From NCBI GenBank assembly GCA_001275005.1, contig JWZX01000909.1:1-17392 (forward strand): a stretch of 17,392 nt of DNA, written 5' to 3'. The notes under the pieces were generated by a model. It saw nothing but the letters and a program-made list of their open reading frames with translations, was not told the DNA's origin and did not search any database. The DNA is from Chrysochromulina tobinii (taxonomy: Eukaryota > Haptophyta > Prymnesiales > Chrysochromulinaceae). The translations under genes were made by a program, and so were the position numbers. Of this stretch, positions 6,881 to 15,818 are shown one piece after another (within the stretch, counting starts at the first letter, position 1; each line of letters starts with the position of its first letter).

Positions 6881-9800
6881 TCAGGGTCGCTCCTCAGGTT
6901 CGTCAGGTGGCTCCTTCTTGATCGGCTTACCCGCTGCTCGGTCGGCCCTTTCTTGCTTCTGGGTCAGCGGACGCTTGCGCCCAAGCCAATCGCGCCTATA
7001 CGTCTGCTCCTTCTGGAGCGGCACCGCTGCCACGCCGCCCTCCGCAGCTCCGCCGTCGGCATCGTCGCCGCGCTCATAAGCCGCCTTGAGCGAACCTCCT
7101 TGGGTGAGGCGGGAGCCTGCGATCCGAGCGACGCTTCCGAGGTCGCGTAACGCCCGGAGCGCACCCGGTCTCATCGCGCCTGGCTTTGGCTGGTTGTCGT
7201 CCGTGGCGGCGGCGATGCGTCGTAGCAGCTGGCGCAGCGTCGCAAGCTGCTGCGGTGCAAGCATGCGCGCGGGTCGCATGAGTCGCAGCACTCCGACTGA
7301 GCGAAGCACAGCAGGTGGCTTAGCACGTGCGCCAGTGGGTGCACCCATCGGGGGACCCATCGAGCTTGGGCGCACAAACGAGCGCAGCGGTGGCGCATCG
7401 ATGCCCACGTGCGAGCCAGCGCCCGCCGAGTGTAGCTGGGCATGGGACAGGGCAGGCTGCGCGAGCGTCGGCCGTGGAGGCACGAGCACGCCGATCGGGC
7501 CGATCGTGGGGGGGCCCATGAAAGGGGGTGGGCGCATCGGCACGATCATGAGTGCGTCGCGCGTGCGGAGCTCCTCGGTGGCACGTGCCAGCTGCACCAG
7601 GAATCGGAGGAGGAGTGGCCGGTGCTCTTCGCGCACGAGGGGAGCGTAACGCAATCCCACAAGCCGCGGGTGGCCCGACTCGAGCACGGATCGATCCGGA
7701 TTCTCCGCGGCTGCCACGTACTGGGCGCACGCGGCGCGCAGGGCGCGACCGAGGCGCAGCCGCATCGTGTCGTCGGCCAGGACCACGAGATCGATGAGGG
7801 AGGGTGCTGCATGTGCAAGCTCATGCCAAAACGTCGACTCAGCGAGAGCTCGGAGCTCGGACGTGCGCCGGCGCGCGTCTGCGACGCTGCTCTGACGTCG
7901 TCGGCGGCCATCGCCCAGGTCGTCGAGGCCGTCCATTTGGATAGAGCGCAACGCACGCGCCGCTACCTGCGCCGCCCGCGTGCGGTCGAGCTCCGCCAAC
8001 GCGGCAGGCAGCACGGCGCGAAGCAGCCCTCCTTCATCCTCGTCCGCCTCGTCCTCGGGCGCCGTCATGGACGCTCCACCAAGAGTGACTCGTTCTTGTA
8101 CGCGCTGCGCCCACGTCTTGGCAGCCGCCGGCGTGAGAAACGGTCTGAGCATCGCCGTCATCGTCGCCCTCCGCTGGTCCGCATAGGCTGCAGCGAGTTG
8201 AGCCGCTGTCCTTGGGGCGGCGAAAGCATCGGCGGCTCGGGCGGCGCCCCGGACGGCGCCCCCTGCAGCACCGCCGCCCGCCCTGCCGCCTTGGGCGCCG
8301 CCGTGGGCGCGCTTGCCGCCGCGATCACTCCTCATCGACATCAAGCCCTCTCCCGCCTTAGCAAGCCACGAGGAAACCTTGGGGGCCACGTACCCTTGCC
8401 TAGCCTTGGCCGTCCTGGCCGCCCTGGCCGCCTTTTCCTGACGGGCCCAACGCGCCTCCTCGGCTTGGCATGCACGCGCAGGTCGGCACACAATCTCGCC
8501 TCGAGCTCGTACATCGAGCTCACCTTGTGCGAAGTGCCACGCGCCAACGCACGCGCGCCACCCGCCGGCACAACGCCCGCCCTGCCGCCTCTGGTGTGCT
8601 TGCCACCTCTGCGGTCGCTCGAGGGGATGAGATCTCGCAGCGACGTGCGCCACTTCGCACGCGTCAGTCGCTGCCGGCTCTGCGCCTCCTCCAGAGACTG
8701 AGTGAGCAGAGCGTGCAGCTGACGCACCTGCCGCCGGTGAGCAAGGCGCAGGCACGCCATCGCGGGCAAAAGCGTCAACAGGAAGAAGGCCACCACAGGC
8801 ATCAACGTGAGGAGCAGCCGTAAGACCCAAATCTGTGCACGAGGATCTTGACAGAAGGGTGCTACGGCGGAGTAGCCCGGGACGGCGCCGCCGAGGCAGT
8901 CGGGGTAGCCCTCGCTCAGCAGTGCGAGATCAGCGACCGAGGGGCAGCTCGCGCCGCGCCCTGGGGCAGGCGGGTCCATGGCGTTCGCCGTGCTCGAGTT
9001 TCGTGCAGTCCAGAGGGCGGGCGTGGCGTTGATAGAGCCCGTCGCGGCCTGCGCGACCAACGCACACGAGAGCGGCGACGCACGGGGCGGCGGTGGCGGC
9101 GCGAGCGCGCCTGGCACAAAGGGCGGCAGGCCGAGGGCACGCCCCGCCGCATGCGTCGCGACAGCGTGAAAGGCAAAGCACGAGTGGCACGGCCCAAGCA
9201 CGCGCCAGTCGACCAGTGGTGGGATCGCCACCAGGAGCACAATGAGGCGCCATCGGTGAGAAAGCGACGCGGCCACATAGAGCATACGCTCGCAGCCCGT
9301 TTGGTGCGAGCGGAGCCCGAGGAGCCAGACGCAGTACAGCAGGTAAAGCGCCCCGAGAATCGCGGGCACGTAGATGCCGACCCGCATCGCAAGCTGCCAG
9401 ACCGGCAACCCATACACGATGACCTCATCAAGCCCAAGGTAGAAGTCGCACACGGTGCTGTCCATGTAGTAACATGTGGCTGGTGAGGTATCGAATTGCA
9501 GCCGCACCGCCTCTATCCATGCCGGTCCGTTCGCAATCTCAACGGAGAGCGGACGAGTGCTCGGCGCAAGCGAGGCGGCCTCGACAGTCACCTCGGCCAC
9601 GGTGCAGTTGACGCCGGCCACGAGGCCCGGCGCGCACGCGTCGCCAATCAAAAAGAAGTCGACACGCTCGTGGTTGGCGGACCACGTCGCAAAGGCTCGC
9701 AGCATCGCGTCCGTGAGCTCCTCGCATGAGACGAATGACAACAGAGTAAACCCAAAGTAAGCATACGACTCGACGTCAAAGCGTGGCAGGATCGCGTCGC

Positions 9801-9894
9801 AAAATCTCGCATCGATCGACCACGAGAGACTGCTACCCAGCCCGGTGGTGTTGGTCGTGCTGGTTGGCGAGCGCCACATCTGGAAGCCGCTCAT
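6881..9894 (-). CDS. Large multi-pass membrane protein with luminal ectodomain and long cytosolic tail (unknown family)
   Basis: Two long minus-strand frames are joined here by a predicted intron (8438-8523), giving about 975 residues from ATG 9894. Residues 1-170 look like a luminal/extracellular domain, with WSIDARFC, an SCEELTDAMLRAFATWSANH helix, and Cys pairs including CYYMDSTVC. Hydrophobic segments lie at about 172-194, 216-230 and 355-383. Sequons NCT (N-terminal domain), NAT and NSS (loop between segments 2 and 3) all fall on one side in an N-out, three-span topology, which supports it. The tail from about 384 has a basic coiled-coil stretch, a Gly/Ala-rich tract, a helical domain and a proline-rich region (about 757-826), and ends in KPIKKEPPDEPEERP. 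The frame also opens further upstream (GTG 10098, ATG 10068), but that part lies in a low-complexity GT-rich tract likely to be promoter/5' UTR. No signal peptide is evident from ATG 9894, so the start is uncertain. Family and function not recognised. Confidence 0.65.
8438..8523 (-). other. Predicted intron in the membrane-protein gene
   Basis: On the minus strand the donor is AAG|GTGAGC (G of GT at 8523) and the preferred acceptor is 'gggcccgtcag|gaaaag' (AG ending at 8438). The length of 86 nt shifts the frame by exactly the amount needed, phase 0 to phase 0. It joins ...LARGTSHK to EKAARAARTAKARQG.... Weaker AG acceptors ending at 8459 or 8456 also keep the frame. Without splicing, the upstream frame ends in low-complexity RPGRPGRPR-type sequence at 8341. 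Confidence 0.65.
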
Positions 9895-10172
9895 GGTGGA
9901 TGACGCCCATACCGGTAGGTTGCATGGCTGATGCAGGGGAACCCTTCGTGTCTGTGAAGATGTATGCCGGGTAAAAAGACACCGGGGGGAGCCGGGACAC
10001 ACACGAGACACACGGAACACGCGGACGCACAAAGGCACACAGACCACACAGACGAACCTCACAACCATCGAAACCCACCAACAACACACACCTCGCACGT
10101 CAGCGCGACGACCGAAGCCGCATGTATTCCGGGTAGAGACGTCACATTGGATTGTCGCTCGGACCGACGCGG
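9895..10172. promoter_or_regulatory. Shared divergent promoter region
   Basis: The 278 bp between the starts of the minus-strand membrane protein and the plus-strand M41-like gene must hold both promoters. From about 9996 to 10110 the plus strand is almost pure A/C with scattered G (runs of 'cacac' and 'ccaacaacacacacc'), giving strong strand asymmetry. The element shared with the TTLL gene lies at 9979-10002. No clear TATA box is seen. Confidence 0.55.
9979..10002 (-). promoter_or_regulatory. 24-nt element shared with the TTLL upstream region, copy 1
   Basis: The plus strand reads 'acaccggggggagccgggac' followed by 'acac', identical to 15819-15842. Flanks are also alike: an A-rich run before it and 'acgag' just after it. 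Relative to the minus-strand gene it is about 85 nt upstream of ATG 9894. If translation began further upstream this element would be coding; its presence before another gene argues that it is 5' UTR or promoter. Confidence 0.6.
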
Positions 10173-11222
10173 ATGGGCATGCACGTCGCGGGGTTTTTCC
10201 AAGACTTCGCTGCGGAATCCGATACTGTAGGAATGCCGAGCTGGATGCTCACGAGCCTGACTGCCGCTCTCTCTCTTCCTGCCAATCCATCCATCCATGC
10301 ACTGGCCGCAGCCAAGGCTACAGGTTCGCTGTCGCTCTGGGACAGCGTGCGGCCACGCTCGCGGCAAGTGGCAGCGTGGGAACTCAAGCTCTTCTTTCCC
10401 CAGCGCTCGGACGGTGACATGCAGCGGCAGTTGGGTTTGCGCTCGCAGGCCGATCAGGATAAAACACTTCGGGCGGTGTCAGCTGTTTCCGTTGCAGGCA
10501 TCTGTGGCGCTACTCTGATCGAGGGGTCTGCGCTCCCCGTTTCCATCCGCACTGGGCTGACCAGCGTCGCTGCGCTGGCACCATTCGCGACTCTCATTGC
10601 GGGCGTTGCGCTGCCAGATGTACTGCAGCGTGCGCTCATGGCCGTCTGGCGGCTGGATCCCAAGTACCGGCGCCGACAAGCTTACCACGAAGCAGGCCAC
10701 CTGCTGATTGGGATGCTTCTCGGACTGCAGATCGTGAGCTATAACGCGGCGAGTCCAGACGGCAACGGGGCGGCGGTGCGCCTGAGCCCGCCAGACGCAC
10801 GCTCGTGGGACGCGAGCCGCGGCCTCGTGAGCGATTCCGATGAAGCGGCGGCGGGAGCCGCATGCGAAGACGCGCTGCTTGACGCGCTGCTTGTGCTCTC
10901 GATGGGAGGGGTGGCAGCCGAGGTACTTGCCTGTGGCGATGCTGAGGGTGGCGTATCCGACGTTGCACAAGCTCGCTGCTTCCTCGAGAGGAAGTGGTCG
11001 ACCGGTGTGCAGTCGGCACCAACGCGCAGGACCGCACGCGCCAAGCAGGATGATCGGATCCGTTGGGCGACGCTCTTCGCTCTCACGCTGCTGCAGAGGC
11101 ATCGGGCATCACTCGATGCGGTCGTCGAGGCCTTTGACGAGGGCGCGGACGTCGGTGCTTGCCTCTGCGCGGCACAGAATGCAGCCGCTCTCGACGATAT
11201 GAGGCTAAGCGGCGCCTCGTGA
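10173..11222 (+). CDS. FtsH/M41-like zinc metallopeptidase without AAA domain (probably plastid)
   Basis: The frame opens at a TTG (10152); the first ATG is 10173, giving 349 residues. Two hydrophobic segments (about 101-118 and 129-147) precede the M41 core. That core has KYRRRQAYHEAGHLLIGMLLG with HEAGH at 172-176, MGGVAAEVLACGDAEGGVSD at about 244-263, and a C-terminal 'RIRWATLFALTLLQRH...GADVGAC'. The HExxH pair and the later Asp of 'EGGVSD', equivalent to the third zinc ligand of FtsH, are all present, so it may be active. There is no Walker A/B module. It matches the small plant and algal membrane M41-like proteins of plastids, where 'AEGG.SD', 'RWA...LLRRH' and 'G..VG.C' are conserved. 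The likely role is plastid membrane protein turnover or assembly. A bipartite plastid-targeting signal is not obvious, so the N-terminus may be incomplete. It is transcribed divergently from the membrane-protein gene. Confidence 0.85.
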   Translation: MGMHVAGFFQDFAAESDTVGMPSWMLTSLTAALSLPANPSIHALAAAKATGSLSLWDSVRPRSRQVAAWELKLFFPQRSDGDMQRQLGLRSQADQDKTLRAVSAVSVAGICGATLIEGSALPVSIRTGLTSVAALAPFATLIAGVALPDVLQRALMAVWRLDPKYRRRQAYHEAGHLLIGMLLGLQIVSYNAASPDGNGAAVRLSPPDARSWDASRGLVSDSDEAAAGAACEDALLDALLVLSMGGVAAEVLACGDAEGGVSDVAQARCFLERKWSTGVQSAPTRRTARAKQDDRIRWATLFALTLLQRHRASLDAVVEAFDEGADVGACLCAAQNAAALDDMRLSGAS

Positions 11223-12089
11223 CGAGGGAGGCAAGATGTGCGCCGCGGGGAATTATTTGATCGACCGCTGCGGCGCAGACCCCGCAACGCGGGCCCGTGC
11301 GGCATGCCCGCGACCGCGACGCGCCTGGCCCTGCGCGCGGCGCCGGCGGCGCACATGACCCGCAAAAGCCCCATGCGTCAAGTTTTCTTCTTTAGTGTTT
11401 TAGAGGGCAAGCGGCAGGATCATCCGTGTGTAGCTCGCGGAAGCGGTACTCGGTACACTGCCGGTTTTAGCTTTTAGGTGACAACGAGCCTCAAGAGATG
11501 CGGGGTTTGACGCGAACTTGAAGCGGGCGGGTTGCCACGAGGGGTGCCTCGTGCGCTTGAGGTGGCGTGCCTGCGCGCCGCGTCGCGCCATCGCGTGGTG
11601 GCTGGTGCGACGTGCGCGGGCGTGCACGGTCGCCGCGTGTGGCGCGAGCAACAGTCTCGACACTTGAGCTCGCTCCGAAAAAGCACTTAGAGCCCTGCTC
11701 GGTCGCGCTCCGATTAGCGATTTGCTTCGTCCCGAGTCGTGCATACGTGCGACAGCCTTCAAAACACGGCTCGTGGTCAGCCTCAGGGCCTCCTCCATCC
11801 GATCTCAAAAGGACAGCCTGGCGTCCTTCGCATTCTCAAACTCGTGGAGGCCGTCCATCTCGCGCGCAGTATGGACAACACGCCATCGCGCCAGTTCGTC
11901 GATCGCGTGCAAGTCATCTGTTGTATGCACTGCGTCGACAGCACGGCTTCGACCATCGTGCCCATCAGCCCACATGCATAGTATGCCATGGGCAGAACTT
12001 GCAGACTCACTCACGTCTGCATGCTGTGGCAAGATGGTGGCGAAGTTGGACTGCATCTGGCCGTACAGACCTACCGGAGCTCAATCATA
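11223..12089. other. Intergenic region between convergent genes; one weak small ORF
   Basis: This lies between the stop of the M41-like gene and the stop of the TTLL gene. Several open frames cross it on both strands. The only one with an ATG start and a fairly globular composition is on the minus strand, 12056 to 11805 (83 residues, ending EFENAKDARLSF). It has no motif I know, and its third-position GC is visibly lower than in the neighbouring genes, so it is probably not a gene. A splice-acceptor-like 'cggccag' lies directly before its ATG, so a 3' exon cannot be ruled out. Confidence 0.5.
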
Positions 12090-15000
12090 CTAGTCCTCTC
12101 GCTGTTTAGTGGGCCTGACGCGCACATGCCTCGACCCGCATGGAATGACGTCGAACGCGGCTGTCACATCAGTCGACGAAGTCTCGTTCTCTCGCCCGAG
12201 AAGGAGCACCCATCCATCGTCCTCGCTATTGGGGACGTGGTGACCATCAAACAATGGCCGCGTGCTGTCCTTTGTGCGTGCGGCGCTCGATGTCAGGGGC
12301 GACCCGACGCACCTGTTCACGTAATCGTCGAGGAGGCGGCGCAGGTAATGGCCGTGCCAGTCGTTCTGAGGGGTCTGGCCTGGGAAGGGGTTGATCTCCA
12401 TGAGCAGGGGCGACCCGTTCGCTTCGACGATGAGATCGAACGCGAGCAATGTGCGAAAAATGGCTTTCGGAGCACCGGCAGCCGCGAGCGTGTCCATCAG
12501 CTGCGCCCTTGCAGCGAGCACCGCGTCGGCCATCAGCCCGTGCATGGCGGGCACGATGCGTGCAAGGAACCCGACGGACGAGCCGAGCGCGCGCTCAATG
12601 TCGGGGAAGGAGATGGAGTTGCCAGCCTCGTGGAGGCCAAACGTAGCCTCTGCGCTCTTTTGGACTGCAAAGTTGGTCAGGTGCATCGTGGGGTGAAGCT
12701 CGTCGAGCGTGAATATCTCACTCGAGGTGCGACCGTAGCCCTCGCGGTACGCGAGCAGTGCGAATCCGAGCTCCGTCTGTGGCGACGACTCGAGCAGAGC
12801 AAAGATGCGAACGTCAAACTTGCGACCCTGGAACAGCAGAGGCGCTTCGAGGTACTTTTGCGCAATCCACGCTTGGCTGGCTGAGGCCGCCTGCAAGCCC
12901 TCCATCGCGCGGCACGAGTCATAGTGTGACTGCAGCTCCTCCAGCGAGTCCCCCAGACCGATGCCGCGGCCCGAGCATCCTCCGGTGGGCTTGAGAAGCC
13001 AAAGGTTGCGCGTGCGCTGTACGAGTGGCACGCGAGCGTCTGTGCCATCCGCCACGGCCTCAAAGAGAGTCCGAAACTCTCCCCACGCCGCACTACTGGC
13101 GCCCGCCCCCTGCGGCAGTACTAGGGTGAGTGGATGATGCCTCCATGGATCGAGACCCTGGGCCTCGTAGTACTGCACAAGGGTGCTGACCAGCTCGGCC
13201 TTGTGCCAGAGCACGCGCAAGTCCGCCCCGGAGCCCGAAGGCTTTGGCGGCCAGCGATTGATGACCGCGCTCGTGCCGGCGGGCAGGTCGCACAGGACCT
13301 TGCAGTTATGGTCGCCACGCAGCCAAACAAAGCCGAGCCCATTGCTCAGGCAATTGCGAAGGTTCTGCAGGTCAGCACAGCCGGGGATCTCGTTCCAGCC
13401 GCGACGGTTGAGTGCGGCCCGTAGACGATCCTGGCCGTGTCCGTTACCCGACTGCATCATGAAGCAGCGCGCTAAGTCCAAGGGCACCGTCGGAGGGCCC
13501 ATGCCCACCATCGCCTCGGACGCAGCCTCTCGCGCAGACGTTGGGAGAGCTGTTGGGAGGCTGGCCCGGAGCTGCGCGTTGGCGTTCCGGACGGCTGTGA
13601 GGGCGCCGGCGTACATGGTCACAGTGTGGGCGGCGTGCGCCGCGGCGTGGGCCTCGTGGGGAGTGCGGGCAGAGGAGTTGGCGGCGGCAGCGGTGCGAGG
13701 AAGGCTCGTGGCGGAGGCTGGGCGTGTGAGTCGTGATCGACGGTCCATCGCCCTCGAGCCATGAGCTGGTCCGTGAGTTGGTCCCCGGAGCTCTCGAGCG
13801 CTGCGAGCTCCCGAGTCGGGAACCATCACAATGCCCTTCGGCCGCCCCGGCGGTCGAAGTATCTTGTCTGTCGTGCCGTCGGTGGCGGCTGCCGCCGCAG
13901 TGCTGCCACCGAGCGACGGCACTGAAGGAAAGCGCCGTGTTGAGCGCGAGGAGTCGAGGGAGGAGGGCGATGTGGAGGGCCTTCCGCTCTTGGCTCGCTC
14001 GTATGGACCGCCCTGGCGTGCAGCGTCGGCGATCGCCCTTTGCAGCTGAGCATCCGAGAGCCAGTTGGTGGCGCGGAGGGACGGTGGGTGCAGTGCAGAC
14101 GGACTCGAGGCACGAGAAGACACTGGAAGACCGCGTGGCGCTACCCTTGGCGCCTCTAGCACCTTGGTCGGAACGGCCTCGATCGCAGCCACTTTGGCGG
14201 CGGCGGCGGCGGCCTCGGCAACTTCCGCCGCCGTCGTTGCAGCCGCCGCTGCCGCGGCCAGCTTGAGCGTCTTGTCCACGGTTGCATGTGGTGTGACCTG
14301 TGGTCCCGTGGCCCTCCGCATGATCGCACCCATGTACGAGGTCATCAACAGCAGGCTCTGCCCCTCTTCATGCCCAATCCGCTGGATCAACCTTTCGCGT
14401 ACCAGCCTCTGCTTGGTGGCCACGGCTGCCCCGACCGAACCCGAGCGCTCTCGCAACCCTTCTAGCTTTCGCGCCAACACCCGAGCAACCCGAGCCTGAT
14501 ATTCGAAGTCACGCGCCACCGACCGAGCTGCAGCCACCTCCCGCACGCAGCGGCTCTTGGCCTCGCGTTCGTGGCGCTTCTGCCGCTCCGTCTCTGTGCG
14601 CCGCACTCGCTCCTCTACCTCTCTCTTCGCACGAGCCTCGACGAGTTGTCGCGCAGTCTGCGCTTGCTGCCGTGTCACCTCCTCGGCCTCGGCCTTCCTC
14701 TGATCTTCGACGGCTCTTTGCATCGCCTGTGCGTCGAGCTCCGCGCTCCGCCGCGCAGCCTCGCGATTGGCGTCCTCGACCATCCTCAATGTGAGCTCCG
14801 CTGCCACCCTCCTTGATTCTGCCTGATGCATCCGTCGCCTCTCGACGGCTGCGCAGCGATCTGCATCCGCCGCTGCCGCCACGGCCGTTTCGACCACGGC
14901 CGCCATCATCGTAGCGGCCAGACACCGAATTTCAGCCTCCACACCCTCCTTGGCCGCTCTTCTGGCCGCTTCCTCGAGCTCTCGCCGCCTGGATTCCTCT

Positions 15001-15725
15001 GTAGCTCGCTGAGCCACATACGCTGCCTCGCGCTCCTCGACGAGCGGCTGCAGCTCGGCCACACTGACAGCTAGCCGAGCCACGGCCTGCTGCTGCTGCT
15101 GCTGCTGCTGCTCGTCGCATGCTTCTTGGTCGCCGACAGCGCCTTGGTTTTGCTCGCGCAGCGACTGCATGAGCATTCGAAGCGCTCGCGGACTTGCTGC
15201 GAGCGCCTCCGCAAGCTGCGCGTCGACTGAAATCATATTCTCTCTTAGGTCAACAACCTCAAGGCTTGGACATGTCTTTTCTGACGCGGCTACGGCGGTC
15301 AGCAGCGCGCCAAAGCCCGTATGGCCGATCCGATTGGCTGCAAGCGAAAGCTCCTCTAGCCTTGGCCGCAGAGTTGCGAGCAACAACGCGGTTGCAAGCG
15401 CCGCCGCACCAGCGTTTCCGATGGCATTGGAAGAGAGATCGAGCCGCACGAGACTCACGAGATTGGCACTGCGCATAGCTTCTGCCAAAGCCAGGGTTCC
15501 GCAATCGCCGATCGCGTTCTCGTGCAAGCACAGCCGCGTAAGCACGTGGGCGCCACCTCGCAGCGAGAGCAGCACCAGCCCGGCAGCAATGTACTCAGCC
15601 CCAGCGCATCGCAACGAGTTTGCGTGCAGATACACCTGACGTGTCGGCGTCGTCGCTAACGTGGCAGCCACCTCTTTGCAGTCCTCGTCTTTCAAGGAAT
15701 GCGACGCTCTGTCCAGGATCAGCAT
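12090..15725 (-). CDS. LRR / coiled-coil / tubulin tyrosine ligase-like (TTLL) protein
   Basis: This 1211-residue protein is encoded in one uninterrupted frame from a true ATG. Leucine-rich repeats of the ribonuclease-inhibitor type fill about 31-166 (LTRLCLHENAIGDCGTLAL, LVRLDLSSNAIGNAGAAAL, LEELSLAANRIGHTGFGAL). A glutamine run (206-213) and a long charged coiled coil (about 218-420) follow, then an Ala/Ser/Pro-rich linker (about 480-735). The TTL domain is at about 750-1145, with the ATP-grasp signatures NLWLLKPTGGCSGRGIGL (907-924), QKYLEAPLLFQGRKFDVRIF (956-975), HLTNFAVQK (1015-1023) and FDLIV...LLMEINPFPG (1096-1116, with D1097, E1110 and N1112). All expected catalytic residues look present. 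TTLL enzymes ligate Tyr, Glu or Gly to tubulin tails; which one applies here cannot be read from the sequence. A flagellar/axonemal role is likely, with the LRR and coiled coil acting in targeting. The 24-nt element at 15819-15842 lies just upstream. Confidence 0.94.
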   Translation of the reverse strand: MLILDRASHSLKDEDCKEVAATLATTPTRQVYLHANSLRCAGAEYIAAGLVLLSLRGGAHVLTRLCLHENAIGDCGTLALAEAMRSANLVSLVRLDLSSNAIGNAGAAALATALLLATLRPRLEELSLAANRIGHTGFGALLTAVAASEKTCPSLEVVDLRENMISVDAQLAEALAASPRALRMLMQSLREQNQGAVGDQEACDEQQQQQQQQAVARLAVSVAELQPLVEEREAAYVAQRATEESRRRELEEAARRAAKEGVEAEIRCLAATMMAAVVETAVAAAADADRCAAVERRRMHQAESRRVAAELTLRMVEDANREAARRSAELDAQAMQRAVEDQRKAEAEEVTRQQAQTARQLVEARAKREVEERVRRTETERQKRHEREAKSRCVREVAAARSVARDFEYQARVARVLARKLEGLRERSGSVGAAVATKQRLVRERLIQRIGHEEGQSLLLMTSYMGAIMRRATGPQVTPHATVDKTLKLAAAAAAATTAAEVAEAAAAAAKVAAIEAVPTKVLEAPRVAPRGLPVSSRASSPSALHPPSLRATNWLSDAQLQRAIADAARQGGPYERAKSGRPSTSPSSLDSSRSTRRFPSVPSLGGSTAAAAATDGTTDKILRPPGRPKGIVMVPDSGARSARELRGPTHGPAHGSRAMDRRSRLTRPASATSLPRTAAAANSSARTPHEAHAAAHAAHTVTMYAGALTAVRNANAQLRASLPTALPTSAREAASEAMVGMGPPTVPLDLARCFMMQSGNGHGQDRLRAALNRRGWNEIPGCADLQNLRNCLSNGLGFVWLRGDHNCKVLCDLPAGTSAVINRWPPKPSGSGADLRVLWHKAELVSTLVQYYEAQGLDPWRHHPLTLVLPQGAGASSAAWGEFRTLFEAVADGTDARVPLVQRTRNLWLLKPTGGCSGRGIGLGDSLEELQSHYDSCRAMEGLQAASASQAWIAQKYLEAPLLFQGRKFDVRIFALLESSPQTELGFALLAYREGYGRTSSEIFTLDELHPTMHLTNFAVQKSAEATFGLHEAGNSISFPDIERALGSSVGFLARIVPAMHGLMADAVLAARAQLMDTLAAAGAPKAIFRTLLAFDLIVEANGSPLLMEINPFPGQTPQNDWHGHYLRRLLDDYVNRCVGSPLTSSAARTKDSTRPLFDGHHVPNSEDDGWVLLLGRENETSSTDVTAAFDVIPCGSRHVRVRPTKQRED
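15087..15110. repeat. (CTG)8 / CAG trinucleotide repeat encoding polyglutamine
   Basis: Eight perfect CTG units on the plus strand read as eight CAG codons (Gln 206-213) in the TTLL gene, at the junction between the LRR domain and the coiled coil. The absence of synonymous CAA codons marks it as a slippage-prone microsatellite. It is in frame, so length changes would keep the protein open. Confidence 0.95.
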
Positions 15726-15743
15726 TGACTCAAATTACTCGAA

Positions 15744-15769
15744 TTGGAAACGATCCTGCTAATTTCCAA
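15744..15769. other. Inverted repeat just upstream of the TTLL start
   Basis: TTGGAAA (15744-15750) and TTTCCAA (15763-15769) are perfect 7-bp arms around a 12-nt spacer, about 19-44 nt upstream of the ATG. It could be a dyad protein-binding site or a 5' UTR hairpin. The evidence is the symmetry alone. Confidence 0.4.
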
Positions 15770-15818
15770 ATGCGGCAAGTATGTACGCCGTGCTTTTTCC
15801 GCAGCGATCGGTTCAAAA

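Noticed and set aside
7811-7825. HELAH, an HExxH zinc-peptidase-like motif in the cytosolic tail of the membrane protein
   Set aside because: No downstream third ligand or conserved peptidase context, and the surroundings are Ala/Leu/Arg-rich helices. A chance match is likelier.
7442-8701. A 419-codon open frame on the plus strand, opposite the membrane-protein gene
   Set aside because: It has Arg/His/Gly/Pro-rich low-complexity composition and no motif, and it mirrors the GC-rich codons of the minus-strand gene. It is an antisense shadow.
9892-10098. N-terminal extension of the membrane protein with a Val/Cys-rich pseudo signal sequence
   Set aside because: It is encoded by a low-complexity GT-rich promoter tract and contains the 24-nt element that is non-coding before the TTLL gene. 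An ATG at 9894 is preferred, though a signal peptide from ATG 10068 is not fully excluded.
11805-12056. An 83-residue minus-strand frame with an ATG between the M41-like and TTLL genes
   Set aside because: No motif, lower GC at third positions than neighbours, and competing frames on both strands. Kept only as a weak possibility in the region note.
13183-14499. Several plus-strand frames opposite the TTLL gene
   Set aside because: All are antisense to a single well-supported frame and rich in Arg, Ala and Ser from GC-rich complements.
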